DNA of 64,000 nucleotides, taken from positions 1-64,000 of the forward strand of contig JANQSS010000325.1 in the NCBI GenBank assembly GCA_028279185.1, written 5' to 3'. This DNA comes from Saprospiraceae bacterium. GTDB lineage: Bacteria > Bacteroidota > Bacteroidia > Chitinophagales > Saprospiraceae. Positions 17,136 through 27,600 of this stretch are shown piece by piece. The notes beneath the pieces are model-generated. The model was not told where the DNA came from. It worked only from the letters and a program-made list of their open reading frames with translations, and did no database searches. Each line of letters opens with the position of its first letter. Position 1 is the first letter of the stretch. The translations under genes and the position numbers were made by a program.

Positions 17136-18989
17136 TTAGTGATCGTCATATTCTTTTTCCCAATCCTCGACTGGTTGAATTTGTGAAATAAATTCTTCTC
17201 CGCCTTTTCCGTAGTCGTACGACCACCGGTGGACAGCAGGTAATTTATCTGGCCAGTTTCCATGACCTGGTACGATTGGCGTTGTCCACTCCAACGTTGT
17301 AGCACCCCAAGGATTTTTGACACGTTGTTTTTTCCCTTTCCAGATACTATAAAAGAAGTTCGCTACAAAAAATAACTGCGCAACAAAAACGACAATAGCA
17401 GCAATTGTGATAAATTTATTCATTTCGGCGAACTGTGAAAACGTATCGAAATTTGAAAAGCTATAGTAGCGTCGAGGAACACCTGCTATACCGATGTAGT
17501 GCATGGGCCAGAAGATAGCGTAAGCCCCAATCATCGTTATCCAAAAGTGAATTTTTCCTACTGTCTCATTCATAAACCGCCCATACATCTTAGGAAACCA
17601 ATGATAAATTCCGGCAAACATGCCAAAAAAGGCAGCAATACCCATCACAATATGAAAGTGTGCTACAACAAAGTAGGTATCGTGCATCTGAATATCAATA
17701 GCCGAATTACCTAAGAATATTCCGGTCAACCCACCAGAAATAAATAGTGAGACAAATCCAATCGCAAAAAGAGAGGCCGAATTGAACCGCACATTTCCTT
17801 TATATAGGGTAGCAATCCAGTTAAACACTTTGACAGCCGAAGGAACAGCTATTACAAGTGTAAATAGTGTAAAGATCATACTAATGAATGGATTAATTCC
17901 AGACATAAACATATGATGAGCCCAAACCAGGAACGATAAAAAGGCAATCGCCAAAATGGAGAACACCATGGCCCGATATCCGAAAATTGGTTTTCTGGAA
18001 TGCACAGATAATACTTCTGACACGATTCCCATTGCAGGAAGAATAATAATGTAAACCTCCGGATGGCCTAAGAACCAAAATAAGTGCTGATATAATATTG
18101 GGCTTCCTCCAACATGGTCGAGCGCTTGCCCACCGATAAATATTTCACTTAAATAAAAACTCGTATCCAACATTCTGTCGAACATCAGTAAGAAAAATCC
18201 TGAAACAAGCACAGGGAATGATAATATTCCAATAATCGCAGTAATTAAAAATGCCCAAATGGTTAAGGGCAAACGCCACATGGTCATTCCTTTAGTTCGC
18301 AGATTTAACACGGTGGTGACATAGTTAATACCGCCTAATAGAACCGAAACCACAAAAAACACGAGGCTCAATAGCCAAAGATCCATCCCTACTCCGGACC
18401 CTGATGATGCCTGACTTAATGCGCTTAAGGGCGGATAAGCAACCCACCCACCTGAAAATGGTCCTGTGCTAACGAACAGCGACAAGAACATGACGAGTCC
18501 GGCTAAGAAGAAAAACCAATAGGATAGCATATTCAAAAATGGGGATGCCATATCCCGAGTCCCAACTTGCAGCGGAATAAGCAGATTACTAAACGTACCA
18601 CTCAATCCAGCAGTCAAAACAAAAAAGACAATAATGGTTCCGTGCATTGTCACAAGTGCATAGTAGAATTCTTGTGAAAGAATACCTATCCCTGCATCAT
18701 TAACTTCAATCCACTTTCCCAAAATTGGTTGCAACCATGCCATGTCCGATTCCGGAAATCCAAGTTGCAACCTGAAGATCACGGACATGGCAGCGCCGAT
18801 GAAAGCCCAGAACATACCCGTAATCAGAAATTGTTTTGCAATAATTTTGTGATCCATGCTGAAGACGTATGTCATCAGAAAATTGGACTGATACTTATCA
18901 CCTTCATGATGATCATGAAAATGATCATCAACACCGTATTCTTCAATTAATACGTCAGCTGCATCTTTGATTTCTGTTGTATGTGCCAT
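17136..18989 (-). CDS. ctaD: Cytochrome c oxidase subunit I (heme-copper oxidase, A family)
   Basis: A 617-residue protein with at least 12 membrane helices. It has the CuB/tyrosine motif GHPEVYIIILPAMG (His-Tyr crosslink pair and the A1-type Glu of the D channel), the CuB histidine pair WAHHMF, and the heme ligand segment HDTYFVVAHFHIVMG. It reduces oxygen to water while pumping protons. The cytoplasmic N-terminus has a His/Asp-rich stretch (DDHFHDHHEGD). It lies 8 bases after the OmpA-fused subunit II gene. Length and motifs indicate a complete catalytic subunit. Confidence 0.98.
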   Translation of the reverse strand: MAHTTEIKDAADVLIEEYGVDDHFHDHHEGDKYQSNFLMTYVFSMDHKIIAKQFLITGMFWAFIGAAMSVIFRLQLGFPESDMAWLQPILGKWIEVNDAGIGILSQEFYYALVTMHGTIIVFFVLTAGLSGTFSNLLIPLQVGTRDMASPFLNMLSYWFFFLAGLVMFLSLFVSTGPFSGGWVAYPPLSALSQASSGSGVGMDLWLLSLVFFVVSVLLGGINYVTTVLNLRTKGMTMWRLPLTIWAFLITAIIGILSFPVLVSGFFLLMFDRMLDTSFYLSEIFIGGQALDHVGGSPILYQHLFWFLGHPEVYIIILPAMGIVSEVLSVHSRKPIFGYRAMVFSILAIAFLSFLVWAHHMFMSGINPFISMIFTLFTLVIAVPSAVKVFNWIATLYKGNVRFNSASLFAIGFVSLFISGGLTGIFLGNSAIDIQMHDTYFVVAHFHIVMGIAAFFGMFAGIYHWFPKMYGRFMNETVGKIHFWITMIGAYAIFWPMHYIGIAGVPRRYYSFSNFDTFSQFAEMNKFITIAAIVVFVAQLFFVANFFYSIWKGKKQRVKNPWGATTLEWTTPIVPGHGNWPDKLPAVHRWSYDYGKGGEEFISQIQPVEDWEKEYDDH

Positions 18990-18997
18990 GCCTTTTA

Positions 18998-20494
18998 TTA
19001 TTTAGAAATGATACGCATTTCAGTTCTTCGATTTTGTTGTCGTCCGTCCTCGGTGTCGTTGTCAGCGATCGGTTCATTCTGGCCATATCCATTTGCCGTA
19101 AGTCGTGCCGCATCCACTTGTTTACTGATTAAATAATCTCGTGCCGCATTTGCCCGAGCTTCAGACAATGTTTGATTTGCTTCTGCGTCTCCTGTATTAT
19201 CGGTATGTCCTGCTAATTCTATGGTCAAGCTTGGGTATTTATTCAATGCCCCAATTATATTTTGCAATTCATACTTTGAATTCTCCGTCAGTCGCGCTGA
19301 ACCCGTTTCAAAGAATAAATGTTTTAGTACGAGAATGTCATCTGCCACATCTTCGGAGGCAATAGCCGCTTCCAATTCAGTATTAAACTCTACTACCCGA
19401 TCCTCAATTTCTATATTGAGTAATTCACCAATTCGCGTATCCTCATCTGAATTGCGTATGGTCGTCATATAGAATGATTTTTGTTCCGAAAGCCACTTTT
19501 CATATTCATCTTCTTCCACAATCTTGACGATGTAGCGCATACTGAAATGTCCTTTTCCGCATAGTTCAGCACAGGCTAATTCATATTCAAATGTTTCCCA
19601 TTTTTGAGGACCATCGGGCTCCGATGCATCTGCCGGAAGTTGATACTCTGGATAATTTCGCAATCGTTGGCGATACTCCTGAGTTGTTATCGTAGGTGTG
19701 AAAACAAAATAAGTGGGCATTCCAGGAACAGCATCCATTTTTACTCTAAAGTGTGGTAGGTCAAAATTGTGCAATACATCGCGAGATGTGATTTTGACTC
19801 GAACTTTTTTGTTAACCGGCAAAACAATTTCCGTTGGCATCATGTCGTCGAGGTTGGCATCATCAGACCACACTTGTCCGAGCGGATTGAGATTGGTTAT
19901 TTTTCTAAAATTCCGTTCTCCCAGTTTTTTATCCGGCCCAGGATATCGAACGAACCAAAGAAATTGTGATCCAGTTGCTTCGATTTCCAAATGATCTTCA
20001 TCTGGCCCAACGTCGGCCATGACTGTATTCCATACATTTAATCCAAAAGCTACTAAAACCGTCATGGCCACAGCTGGTATTGCCGTCCAAATAATTTCCA
20101 ATTTATTATCATGCGGCATAAAAGCGGCTTTTACACCAGCTCTCCCTCTATATTTATACGCATACCAGAAAAGTGCTATATGCGTAAGAACAAAGACGAT
20201 TCCTGTTATAACTAATGTTACATTAAACAATTGATCCTGGCTCACGCCATTTTCAGAAGCAGAAACGTGCGGGCCATAACCTAGCATGTAGTTCTTGTAG
20301 TAATAGGCGGATGCGGCCGATAGAATTAAAAATGCGACCATAAATATCATACCCAATCGACTATTCCAGTAATTACTGGTAAACTCGACATCTTTTTCGC
20401 CGCGAATTTCTCCGGCCAATTCGGTTATTTTACCGATTTGAATCACCACGGTGATCAGAAGAACTAGGCAAAGTATAATGATGAATAATGTCAT
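18998..20494 (-). CDS. ctaC: Cytochrome c oxidase subunit II fused to an OmpA-like peptidoglycan-binding domain
   Basis: A 498-residue single open frame. Hydrophobic segments lie at ~1-20, 47-66, 92-115 and 133-157; classic subunit II has two, and the extra N-terminal pair is common in Bacteroidota. The CuA cupredoxin domain follows (~165-335) with ligands His242, Cys308, Glu310, Cys312, His316 and Met319 (HNFDLPHF, CAELCGKGHFSM). After a charged linker (~336-387) comes a complete OmpA C-terminal domain at 388-498: LFFETGSARLTENS, AGHTDNTG, LSEARANAARDYL, NGYGQNEPIADN and GRQQNRRTEMRI. The Asp (D432) and Arg (R447) that hold diaminopimelate in known OmpA domains are present. The C-terminus of subunit II is periplasmic, so the domain can reach the cell wall. 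No cytochrome c domain is present, unlike caa3 oxidases. Confidence 0.95.
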   Translation of the reverse strand: MTLFIIILCLVLLITVVIQIGKITELAGEIRGEKDVEFTSNYWNSRLGMIFMVAFLILSAASAYYYKNYMLGYGPHVSASENGVSQDQLFNVTLVITGIVFVLTHIALFWYAYKYRGRAGVKAAFMPHDNKLEIIWTAIPAVAMTVLVAFGLNVWNTVMADVGPDEDHLEIEATGSQFLWFVRYPGPDKKLGERNFRKITNLNPLGQVWSDDANLDDMMPTEIVLPVNKKVRVKITSRDVLHNFDLPHFRVKMDAVPGMPTYFVFTPTITTQEYRQRLRNYPEYQLPADASEPDGPQKWETFEYELACAELCGKGHFSMRYIVKIVEEDEYEKWLSEQKSFYMTTIRNSDEDTRIGELLNIEIEDRVVEFNTELEAAIASEDVADDILVLKHLFFETGSARLTENSKYELQNIIGALNKYPSLTIELAGHTDNTGDAEANQTLSEARANAARDYLISKQVDAARLTANGYGQNEPIADNDTEDGRQQNRRTEMRIISK

Positions 20495-20525
20495 GATTTC
20501 TTTCTGGTTTTTAAATCAAAATTGA

Positions 20526-21794
20526 TTAAACGTGGTGATGTAAACTTTCTTCGTAATAAGGATCTTTCTTCGGTTCCATATTTGCATTGCGTAGTGCTCT
20601 ATAACTAAAAAACAAAAAGAATCCTAAGAATCCAATAAATGTTCCCAATTCTAAAAATCCTGGACCGGCAAATCCGCCTACTGCCTCAGCCGCATGGTGC
20701 GCATGTTCGGTTGCACTATGTCCATCATGGCTGTGTCCGGCGAGCGCGTGAGTCGTGTGCAAAATTCCGGGTTTAAGCATGAGGAAATAATCCAGCCAGT
20801 GGCCAAATACTAACATGGCCGAAACGAATATGAGTGTTCCATATTTTCGTTTTGTATCATTTCTCAATAAGACAAGAAATGGTAGGACGAAATTGATCAA
20901 TAAATTACCCCAGAATAAAACAGGGTATTTATCAAGCCTTTCTTTAAAGTAAACCGTTTCTTCACCTACATTGGCATACCAGATTAACATGTATTGACTA
21001 AACCACATATAGGTCCAGAAAATACTGAATGCAAACATGTACTTTCCTAAATCATGCAGGTGTTCAAGTGTTACATTTTGATAGTAGCCTTTGGCTTTTA
21101 GATAAATGAGGGTCATTATGGTTAATGCAACCATGGCTATAAGGCCACTTACACAGCTGTACCATGCGAAAAGCGTGCTGTACCAATGTGCATCAACTGA
21201 CATGACCCAAAGCCAAATGGCTGCAGCACTGGTAAAGCCACCAAATATGAGAAGAAAGGCTGCAAAGACGCGCATTTTACGGTGGTATTTGTAGTCCATT
21301 GTTCCATGCAAATCCTCTTGCACAGATAAACTTCGCAGTCTTCGGGAAATGAAATACCAAATTCCACCAAACAGCAACGTTGCCATGAAATACCATCTAT
21401 AATTTAAGAATGGAGATTTTCCCTCTAATATTTTATCTTCTGCCACCGATGCAGGATCCGCCCAGTGGTAGAGGTGGCTCCAACCTAGCATGCCACTCAA
21501 GCCAACAAAGGCTATCAACAATAGCCCGGGTAATAGAAATAAGGAATACGCCTCCCAAAGTCTTTTGAATTGTGTGTACCAACCAGACAAGGCAACGATA
21601 TTGCAGCAATAAAAAAACAGGGCCATAAAAGCCACCACAGTAAAAAAGATCGAATTGTGTAATAAATTACTCCAAAACCGCTCTTGCAATTCGCCATCAA
21701 ACACAAAATAGGTTAGACCCAAGGAAAGCAGGCCCACTCCCATCATAGCAAATAGTAGTGTATTTAATTTGGTCGGTATTTCGAATTGTTTCAT
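20526..21794 (-). CDS. actF: Alternative complex III integral membrane subunit ActF
   Basis: A 422-residue protein with about ten membrane helices, of the quinol:cytochrome c oxidoreductase membrane subunit family. Characteristic pieces are LFLLPGLLLIAFVGLSGMLGWSHLYHWADP, DYKYHRKMRVFAAFLL and FSIFWTYMWFSQYMLIWYANVGEETVYF. A His-rich periplasmic loop (HTTHALAGHSHDGHSATEHAHH) precedes the last helix. ActF is homologous in fold to ActC but lacks a described quinol site. It is the last act gene; the oxidase subunit II gene follows after 31 bases. Confidence 0.92.
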   Translation of the reverse strand: MKQFEIPTKLNTLLFAMMGVGLLSLGLTYFVFDGELQERFWSNLLHNSIFFTVVAFMALFFYCCNIVALSGWYTQFKRLWEAYSLFLLPGLLLIAFVGLSGMLGWSHLYHWADPASVAEDKILEGKSPFLNYRWYFMATLLFGGIWYFISRRLRSLSVQEDLHGTMDYKYHRKMRVFAAFLLIFGGFTSAAAIWLWVMSVDAHWYSTLFAWYSCVSGLIAMVALTIMTLIYLKAKGYYQNVTLEHLHDLGKYMFAFSIFWTYMWFSQYMLIWYANVGEETVYFKERLDKYPVLFWGNLLINFVLPFLVLLRNDTKRKYGTLIFVSAMLVFGHWLDYFLMLKPGILHTTHALAGHSHDGHSATEHAHHAAEAVGGFAGPGFLELGTFIGFLGFFLFFSYRALRNANMEPKKDPYYEESLHHHV

Positions 21795-21824
21795 ATTAAT
21801 TCTTCAAGAAATTCTAATATTATT

Positions 21825-22700
21825 TTAATGGTGTCCTCCATCCGTATCATGACCTTCGTGTCCATGACCGTGATGTCCTTCTGCGTCATTTTCGTCGCTG
21901 TCTGCATGATGATGTTGACCATCGGCATCAGCATGTGCATGTGTCTTATTATGAGCTTGTTTCCAGGCAGCAAGAGGAAGTGCAACAGAAGTTAGTGTAT
22001 TTTCCTCCTCGTTGTAAGCCAATTTCTTTTCTTTTGCTTGAAGGCTTCTTACATAGTGAATGACTTGCCAACGTTCCTCATAAGAAAGTTTATCGGCATA
22101 GCCACCCATGACATTTTTACCATAGATCAAAGCATGATACAATTGGCCATTACTGGCGTTAATAAAATCATCCGATGTTAAGATGGCAGGTTGAGCTGGA
22201 TAAACGGCATTTGGGTTTTTTTCTGATACAAGATAGCCTTCGCCGTCACCCTTTGATCCGTGACAAATTGCACAGTTAATTTCGTACAGGTTTTTTCCTC
22301 TTGCTAATCCTTCGGTTGTTATAGGATATGGGTTTGAAATAATTTCTGCCGAGGCACGTGTACGTTCCTCTTCTGTGTCTTCATAATGATAAGGCACAGC
22401 GCCATTCATCGCTATACCCTGCATAGCACCAGCCCGGACATCATCCCCAGCAGCAATTCCAGCATGACCTCGCGCAATCGTGTTTGCAACTGGTTTTCGC
22501 GGTTGAGCAAATTTGTAGTAGTCTTCCTCACTTCCCCATGTGTTGTAATAATAGTAGTCGTATAAATTTGCCTCGTAGGCTACGGAATGGGCCATGTCGG
22601 GCATATATTCTGTTCCAGGGTAATCACCTTCAGGTCCTGCACATCCATAAACGATAAAAACAAATAATACTGGAATGATATAATTTTTAATTTTCTTCAT
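21825..22700 (-). CDS. actE: Alternative complex III monoheme cytochrome c lipoprotein ActE
   Basis: A 291-residue protein with a lipoprotein signal (lipobox VYGC) and one heme motif CAICH. A Met candidate for the sixth ligand lies in NVMGGYADKLSYEERWQVIHYVRSLQ, the standard end of a cytochrome c domain. In ActABCDEF complexes ActE sits on the periplasmic side and passes electrons towards the oxidase. The last ~35 residues are extremely His/Asp-rich (HHHADSDENDAEGHHGHGHEG), longer than the family needs. Confidence 0.95.
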   Translation of the reverse strand: MKKIKNYIIPVLFVFIVYGCAGPEGDYPGTEYMPDMAHSVAYEANLYDYYYYNTWGSEEDYYKFAQPRKPVANTIARGHAGIAAGDDVRAGAMQGIAMNGAVPYHYEDTEEERTRASAEIISNPYPITTEGLARGKNLYEINCAICHGSKGDGEGYLVSEKNPNAVYPAQPAILTSDDFINASNGQLYHALIYGKNVMGGYADKLSYEERWQVIHYVRSLQAKEKKLAYNEEENTLTSVALPLAAWKQAHNKTHAHADADGQHHHADSDENDAEGHHGHGHEGHDTDGGHH

Positions 22701-22710
22701 ATCCTCTGTT

Positions 22711-23232
22711 TCAAATTGTTTTTTGATTCACTTCTGTCGCTCCTGTCGATGAAAAGAAATTATTCACCGCTTCGTGATTCGTGTGGCTTGCATCAAATGC
22801 TATGCAAAATTTATTATCTGTAATACGCTTATCGATAATTGGATTTTCAACGCCTGGTCCAAGTCCGCATATCGTATAAAATGTGACAACCATCCCTACA
22901 CTGGCAAATAATACAGTCAACTCAAACGTGATAGGAATAAAAGATGGAACGGGCCAGTATGGTTTACCACCATATATAACTTGCCAATCAAATCCTAATG
23001 ACCATGTCATAAACAGGAAGGCTACCAGCGTGCCTGTAAGTCCGAAGAAAAATCCGGCAACATGCAAGCGAGATTCAGACAGACCTAACAATGGATCCAG
23101 ACCATGCACAGGAAAAGGTGACAATACATCCATGATTTCCAGGTGTTGACTATTGGCTTCTTTTACAGCAGCCAACAAGTCCGTTTCATCGTCATATAGG
23201 CCGTAAATAATATTTGTACCCGTATTACTCAT
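22711..23232 (-). CDS. actD: Alternative complex III subunit ActD (DUF3341)
   Basis: A 173-residue DUF3341 protein: NIIYGLYDDETDLLAAVK, then FPVHGLDPLLGLSESRLHVAGFFFGLTGTLVAF, PVPSFIPITFELTVLFAS and a C-terminal DPRI-like region. Two membrane helices are predicted in the middle. ActD packs beside ActC in the membrane part and carries no cofactor. It is 10 bases from both neighbours, consistent with a tight operon. Confidence 0.93.
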   Translation of the reverse strand: MSNTGTNIIYGLYDDETDLLAAVKEANSQHLEIMDVLSPFPVHGLDPLLGLSESRLHVAGFFFGLTGTLVAFLFMTWSLGFDWQVIYGGKPYWPVPSFIPITFELTVLFASVGMVVTFYTICGLGPGVENPIIDKRITDNKFCIAFDASHTNHEAVNNFFSSTGATEVNQKTI

Positions 23233-23242
23233 GTTATTTTAA

Positions 23243-24661
23243 TTAGGCGTCAGACGCTTCGTTAGCAAATTGTTTTTCGTGGTGGTATTTCTCAAATTTT
23301 TCCGTGTATTGATCACCTGATGATTTCAATATTGACTTCACCTCAGCAATTGCCACCACCGGAGCAACACGAACGAAAATTAAGAATAGAGTAAAAAATA
23401 ATCCGAGCGAACCCAAAAACAAACCAACCTCAACCCATGTCGGATAATACATACTCCAACTCGATGGTAAATAATCACGTGCCAAAGTCGTTGCAATAAT
23501 GACAAAGCGTTCGTACCACATTCCGATATTTACGAAAATGGACATGATAAATGTTACCGTAACATTTCGACGCATCTTACGTGACCAGAAAATCTGTGGT
23601 GATAATAAATTGCAGGACATCATGGCAAAATACGTGTACCAATAAGGTCCAGTGGCCCGATTAAAAAAGGCAAATTGTTCGTAAGGATATTGCGAATACC
23701 AGGAAATAAACAATTCCGTTAAATATGCAACTCCAACAATTGTTCCTGTCAATAATATTACCTTATTCATCGACTCAATATGCTCCAGTGTGATGTAGTC
23801 TTTTAGGTTTAATACTTTTCGCGTAATTATCATCAAAGTTTGCACCATGGCAAAACCAGAAAATATTGCACCGGCCACGAAGTAAGGGGGAAATATAGTC
23901 GTATGCCAACCGGGTATAACGGAAGTCGCAAAATCAAAACTTACAATTGTGTGAACAGAAAGTACGAGCGGTGTAGCAAGACCAGCCAATATCAGGGAGA
24001 GTGATTCCCATCGTTGCCAATGTTTAGCAGATCCAGTCCAACCAAACGAAGCGATACCGTATAGCTTTTTTCGAATGCCTTTAGCCCTGTCACGCACTGT
24101 AGCTAGATCAGGTACAAGTCCCGTGTACCAAAAGAGCAATGAAACGGTGAAATATGTACTGATCGCAAAAACATCCCATAATAGTGGTGAATTAAAGTTC
24201 ACCCAAAGCGGTCCTCGGGTGTTCGGATATGGAAAAATGAAGAAGGCCAACCAAATTCGTCCCATGTGAATGAGGGGAAACTGACCAGCACAGATAACCG
24301 CAAAAATCGTCATGGCTTCGGCCGCACGATTCACCCCTGTACGCCATTTTTGTCGAAAAAGGAGTAGAATGGCAGAGATTAACGTTCCGGCATGTCCAAT
24401 ACCAACCCACCAAACGAAGTTGGTGATATCCCAGCCCCATCCAATCGTCCGATTCAAGTTCCATGACCCGATTCCCTTCCACACTGTATAGAACACGCAG
24501 AATAGGTAGACAGCGAGAAAGGTTACGGCCAATGCAAAAGCAACAACCCAAGCAAAGGACGGCGTGCGCTCAGTTGGACGGCATATGTCCTCAGTAATTT
24601 GTGCATACGTCTTACGACCAGTAATTAGTGGATTCCGTATAGGAGATGAAATTGCACCCAT
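23243..24661 (-). CDS. actC: Alternative complex III quinol-binding membrane subunit ActC (NrfD family)
   Basis: A 472-residue NrfD/PsrC-type protein with ten predicted helices. Typical segments are WWVGIGHAGTLISAILLLFRQKWRTGVNRAAEAMT, HMGRIWLAFFIFPYPN and SHxxVSFDFA-like SVHTIVSFDFATSVIPGWHTTIFPPYFVAGAI. ActC carries the menaquinol oxidation site near the periplasmic side, next to ActB. It follows actB by 38 bases. Confidence 0.95.
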   Translation of the reverse strand: MGAISSPIRNPLITGRKTYAQITEDICRPTERTPSFAWVVAFALAVTFLAVYLFCVFYTVWKGIGSWNLNRTIGWGWDITNFVWWVGIGHAGTLISAILLLFRQKWRTGVNRAAEAMTIFAVICAGQFPLIHMGRIWLAFFIFPYPNTRGPLWVNFNSPLLWDVFAISTYFTVSLLFWYTGLVPDLATVRDRAKGIRKKLYGIASFGWTGSAKHWQRWESLSLILAGLATPLVLSVHTIVSFDFATSVIPGWHTTIFPPYFVAGAIFSGFAMVQTLMIITRKVLNLKDYITLEHIESMNKVILLTGTIVGVAYLTELFISWYSQYPYEQFAFFNRATGPYWYTYFAMMSCNLLSPQIFWSRKMRRNVTVTFIMSIFVNIGMWYERFVIIATTLARDYLPSSWSMYYPTWVEVGLFLGSLGLFFTLFLIFVRVAPVVAIAEVKSILKSSGDQYTEKFEKYHHEKQFANEASDA

Positions 24662-24699
24662 TGTTTAGTTTTGTTTTCTGCGAAGCATAAAGCTTTATG

Positions 24700-27600
24700 C
24701 TATGCGTCCAATTCGTTTATTTTGTTATTTCTATTCGTCACTTTCATTCGATAACCTACCGCTGATCTGACGTTTGTCTCTTCCAGTACATAGTAATTGA
24801 GTGGATGCTTTTCAAGCTTTGCCACTTCTGTATCTTTATTATTAATGTCGCCAAATACGATGGCACCTGTAGGACAAGCCGTTGCACAGGCAGTAGTCAC
24901 GTCACCATCAACTAGTGCTCGGTTTTCTGATTTGGCCAATAACTTACCTTGCTGAATTTTCTGAATGCAAAAACTGCATTTTTCTATTACCCCTCTAGTT
25001 CGAACTGTCACATCTGGATTTAGCACCATGCGCGTAAGGTTTTCCGCATAAAATGGCGTTTCCGGATCGTTGCCGAAAGGATCATTTTCGTTTGCTCCGA
25101 ATAGGTCAGCCGCCGTATAATCCAGCCAATTGAACCGGCGCACTTTGAATGGACAGTTATTAGCACAATAACGTGTTCCAATGCATCGATTGTAGGTCAT
25201 GTGATTTAGTCCCTCCGAACTGTGTTGTGTTGCACCCACTGGACAGACATTTTCACAAGGCGCATTGTCACAGTGCTGACACATCATCGGTTGATAGGCG
25301 GTATTAGGGCTTTCAATATCTCCAAAGAAGTAGCGATCAATGCGCATCCAAGTCATTTCGTGATGCACCTTGACTTGCTCTTTACCGACAACCGGAACAT
25401 TATTTTCGGCTATACAAGCCACTTGGCAGGCACCACATCCAATACATGAGCTTAGGTCAACGTTCATTTCCCATTTATGCCCGTTATCATAGAGATGATC
25501 ATGCCCTTCGTAGATTGTCTGCTCATTCAAGTGATGCGCGTGCTCTCTTTTGTGATGCAGATCGTCGGCTGCGCTTTCAAGTTCGTCTATATTAGCATGA
25601 TATAAGATCGATCGATCCGTAAGGGCACCTTGATAACCAGTCGCAATAGCAGATATACTCTGCTCATCAACATTAAGGGTTACGCCTTCAGCATTCTTAT
25701 CCTTTATTCCGAACGTGTGGTGATACTGTACGGATGCAATCGCATCGCTTTCTCCGACGCTATTTCCGAATGACAGTGGAGCGTAATATTGCGTATAACC
25801 ATCATCATCGGTTGACATTAAATCAAATACATTGATTCCGACATTAGAAGCAACAGCTCCTGAGTTTTTTCGACCGTAACCCAATGCCATTCCATGGGCA
25901 CCGTCCACAACACCAAACTGATCGACAACCGGTGCGTTCATAGTCTTACCAGCGATAGTAACTTCAACAACGTCTCCGGTTGACCAACCATTCATACCAG
26001 AAATCGTTCGTTTTCCATCCCAACTGACCGGTATGGTCACAAAGTTGTCCCAAACGGTTCGGTAAATCGGGTCAGGCATTTCCTGTAACCAAGGGTTAGA
26101 GGCATATTGACCTGCTCCTATATTGACAGTTTCATAAAATTTAACTTCTCGCTCCGAAGTATTTCTACTTGCAAATGATCTTACGGCGGCTCCTACGTCA
26201 ACTGTACCAAGAACCATCGGACCACCTGAACTGCCATTAGCAAATCCATCAGACAAGGACTGTTCCCAGAATTTCTGACCACCTCGCTCATTCCATGAAT
26301 TTCGAAGCATGGCATAATCCATCCGCTCTTCTTTAGGATCTACCAAGTTATCAGATAATGCGGCCAAGATTACTTCACGTGCTCTACTGTTATGTAATGG
26401 AGAAATAACGGGTTGAATAAGAGATAATTCACCGGCGTACGCTTCAGCATCACCCCAACTCTCAAGGTTGTGATGGATTGGACAAATGTAGCTGCATAGT
26501 GTAGACGTGTCATTTGGTCTTGTTGTTAATGCAACGGAAGTCACATTGCCGTTGAGCACTTCGGCCAATTTCGCTCCATTAGGTGTGTCGTAGACAGGAT
26601 TGGCGTCATCCATGAAGATAACAACATCGGCGGCTCCCTTTTCTATGTCATTGATCGCCTTACCCAAAGCGATGTCATCTCCCTGACGCAAGTAACATGC
26701 CCTGTCTGTGGTGATTGTTGATCCAAAATTTCCTAACAACCGATTCAGTTCAATGGTCAAAAGCTGCTCACCAAGATTATTTGCGCCGTTCACGACGAGC
26801 GTATGCCTTCCGTTTCTGGAGGAATTCCAAAGATCGTCAGCCATGTGATTCAGCTTGGCGATAACTTTATCGCTCAGCCCAGCACTGTACGAGGCATTAC
26901 TACCTCCGGTTTTCGAGGCCACTCTATTATATATAGTTACCAAAGCCGCGGCCGATTGCGATGGTTTCACTACGACGCGATTGTCGGCATTTGACCCTGT
27001 CAAAGTCATCGCACTTTCTACTGCATAGAGACGACTGATTTCTTTTTGGTTGGTTCCTTTAACTTTTCGACCTTTTATGAAGTCAGCAGCATATTCTATT
27101 GGCGAAATCCACGTCCCGAGAAAATCTGCATCAAGACTTAAGATGACATTGGCTTTGTCAAAGTGATATGATGGCAGTGCGCGAGTACCGAAAGCACTTT
27201 TATGCGCATCGAGCATCGCTGAAGAACTCACGGCATCATATACCACATGCTCAGCATTGCTATAAGTTTGAATAAAGTCAGCAATAGATTTTTTCGTAAA
27301 TGGACTTACTATTGTATTGGAAATCAGCTTAATACCTCTTGCTGATTTTAGCTTTGCTTTAATTTCATTTGTTACGGCAGACCAGTCCGAATTTTGGCCG
27401 TCTTTCATGGGGTGTGCATAACGATTTGAATCGTACAGGTCAAGTACGCTGGCCTGGGCCCGAGCTGATGTTCCGCCTTTGGTGAAAGACGATAGTTTAT
27501 TTCCTTCGATCTTGATAGGTCGGCCTTCTCTCGTCTTTACGAGTACCGGGCAAACATCTCCGCCTCTAACAATGGTTGATGCATAGTATGTCGGAACACC

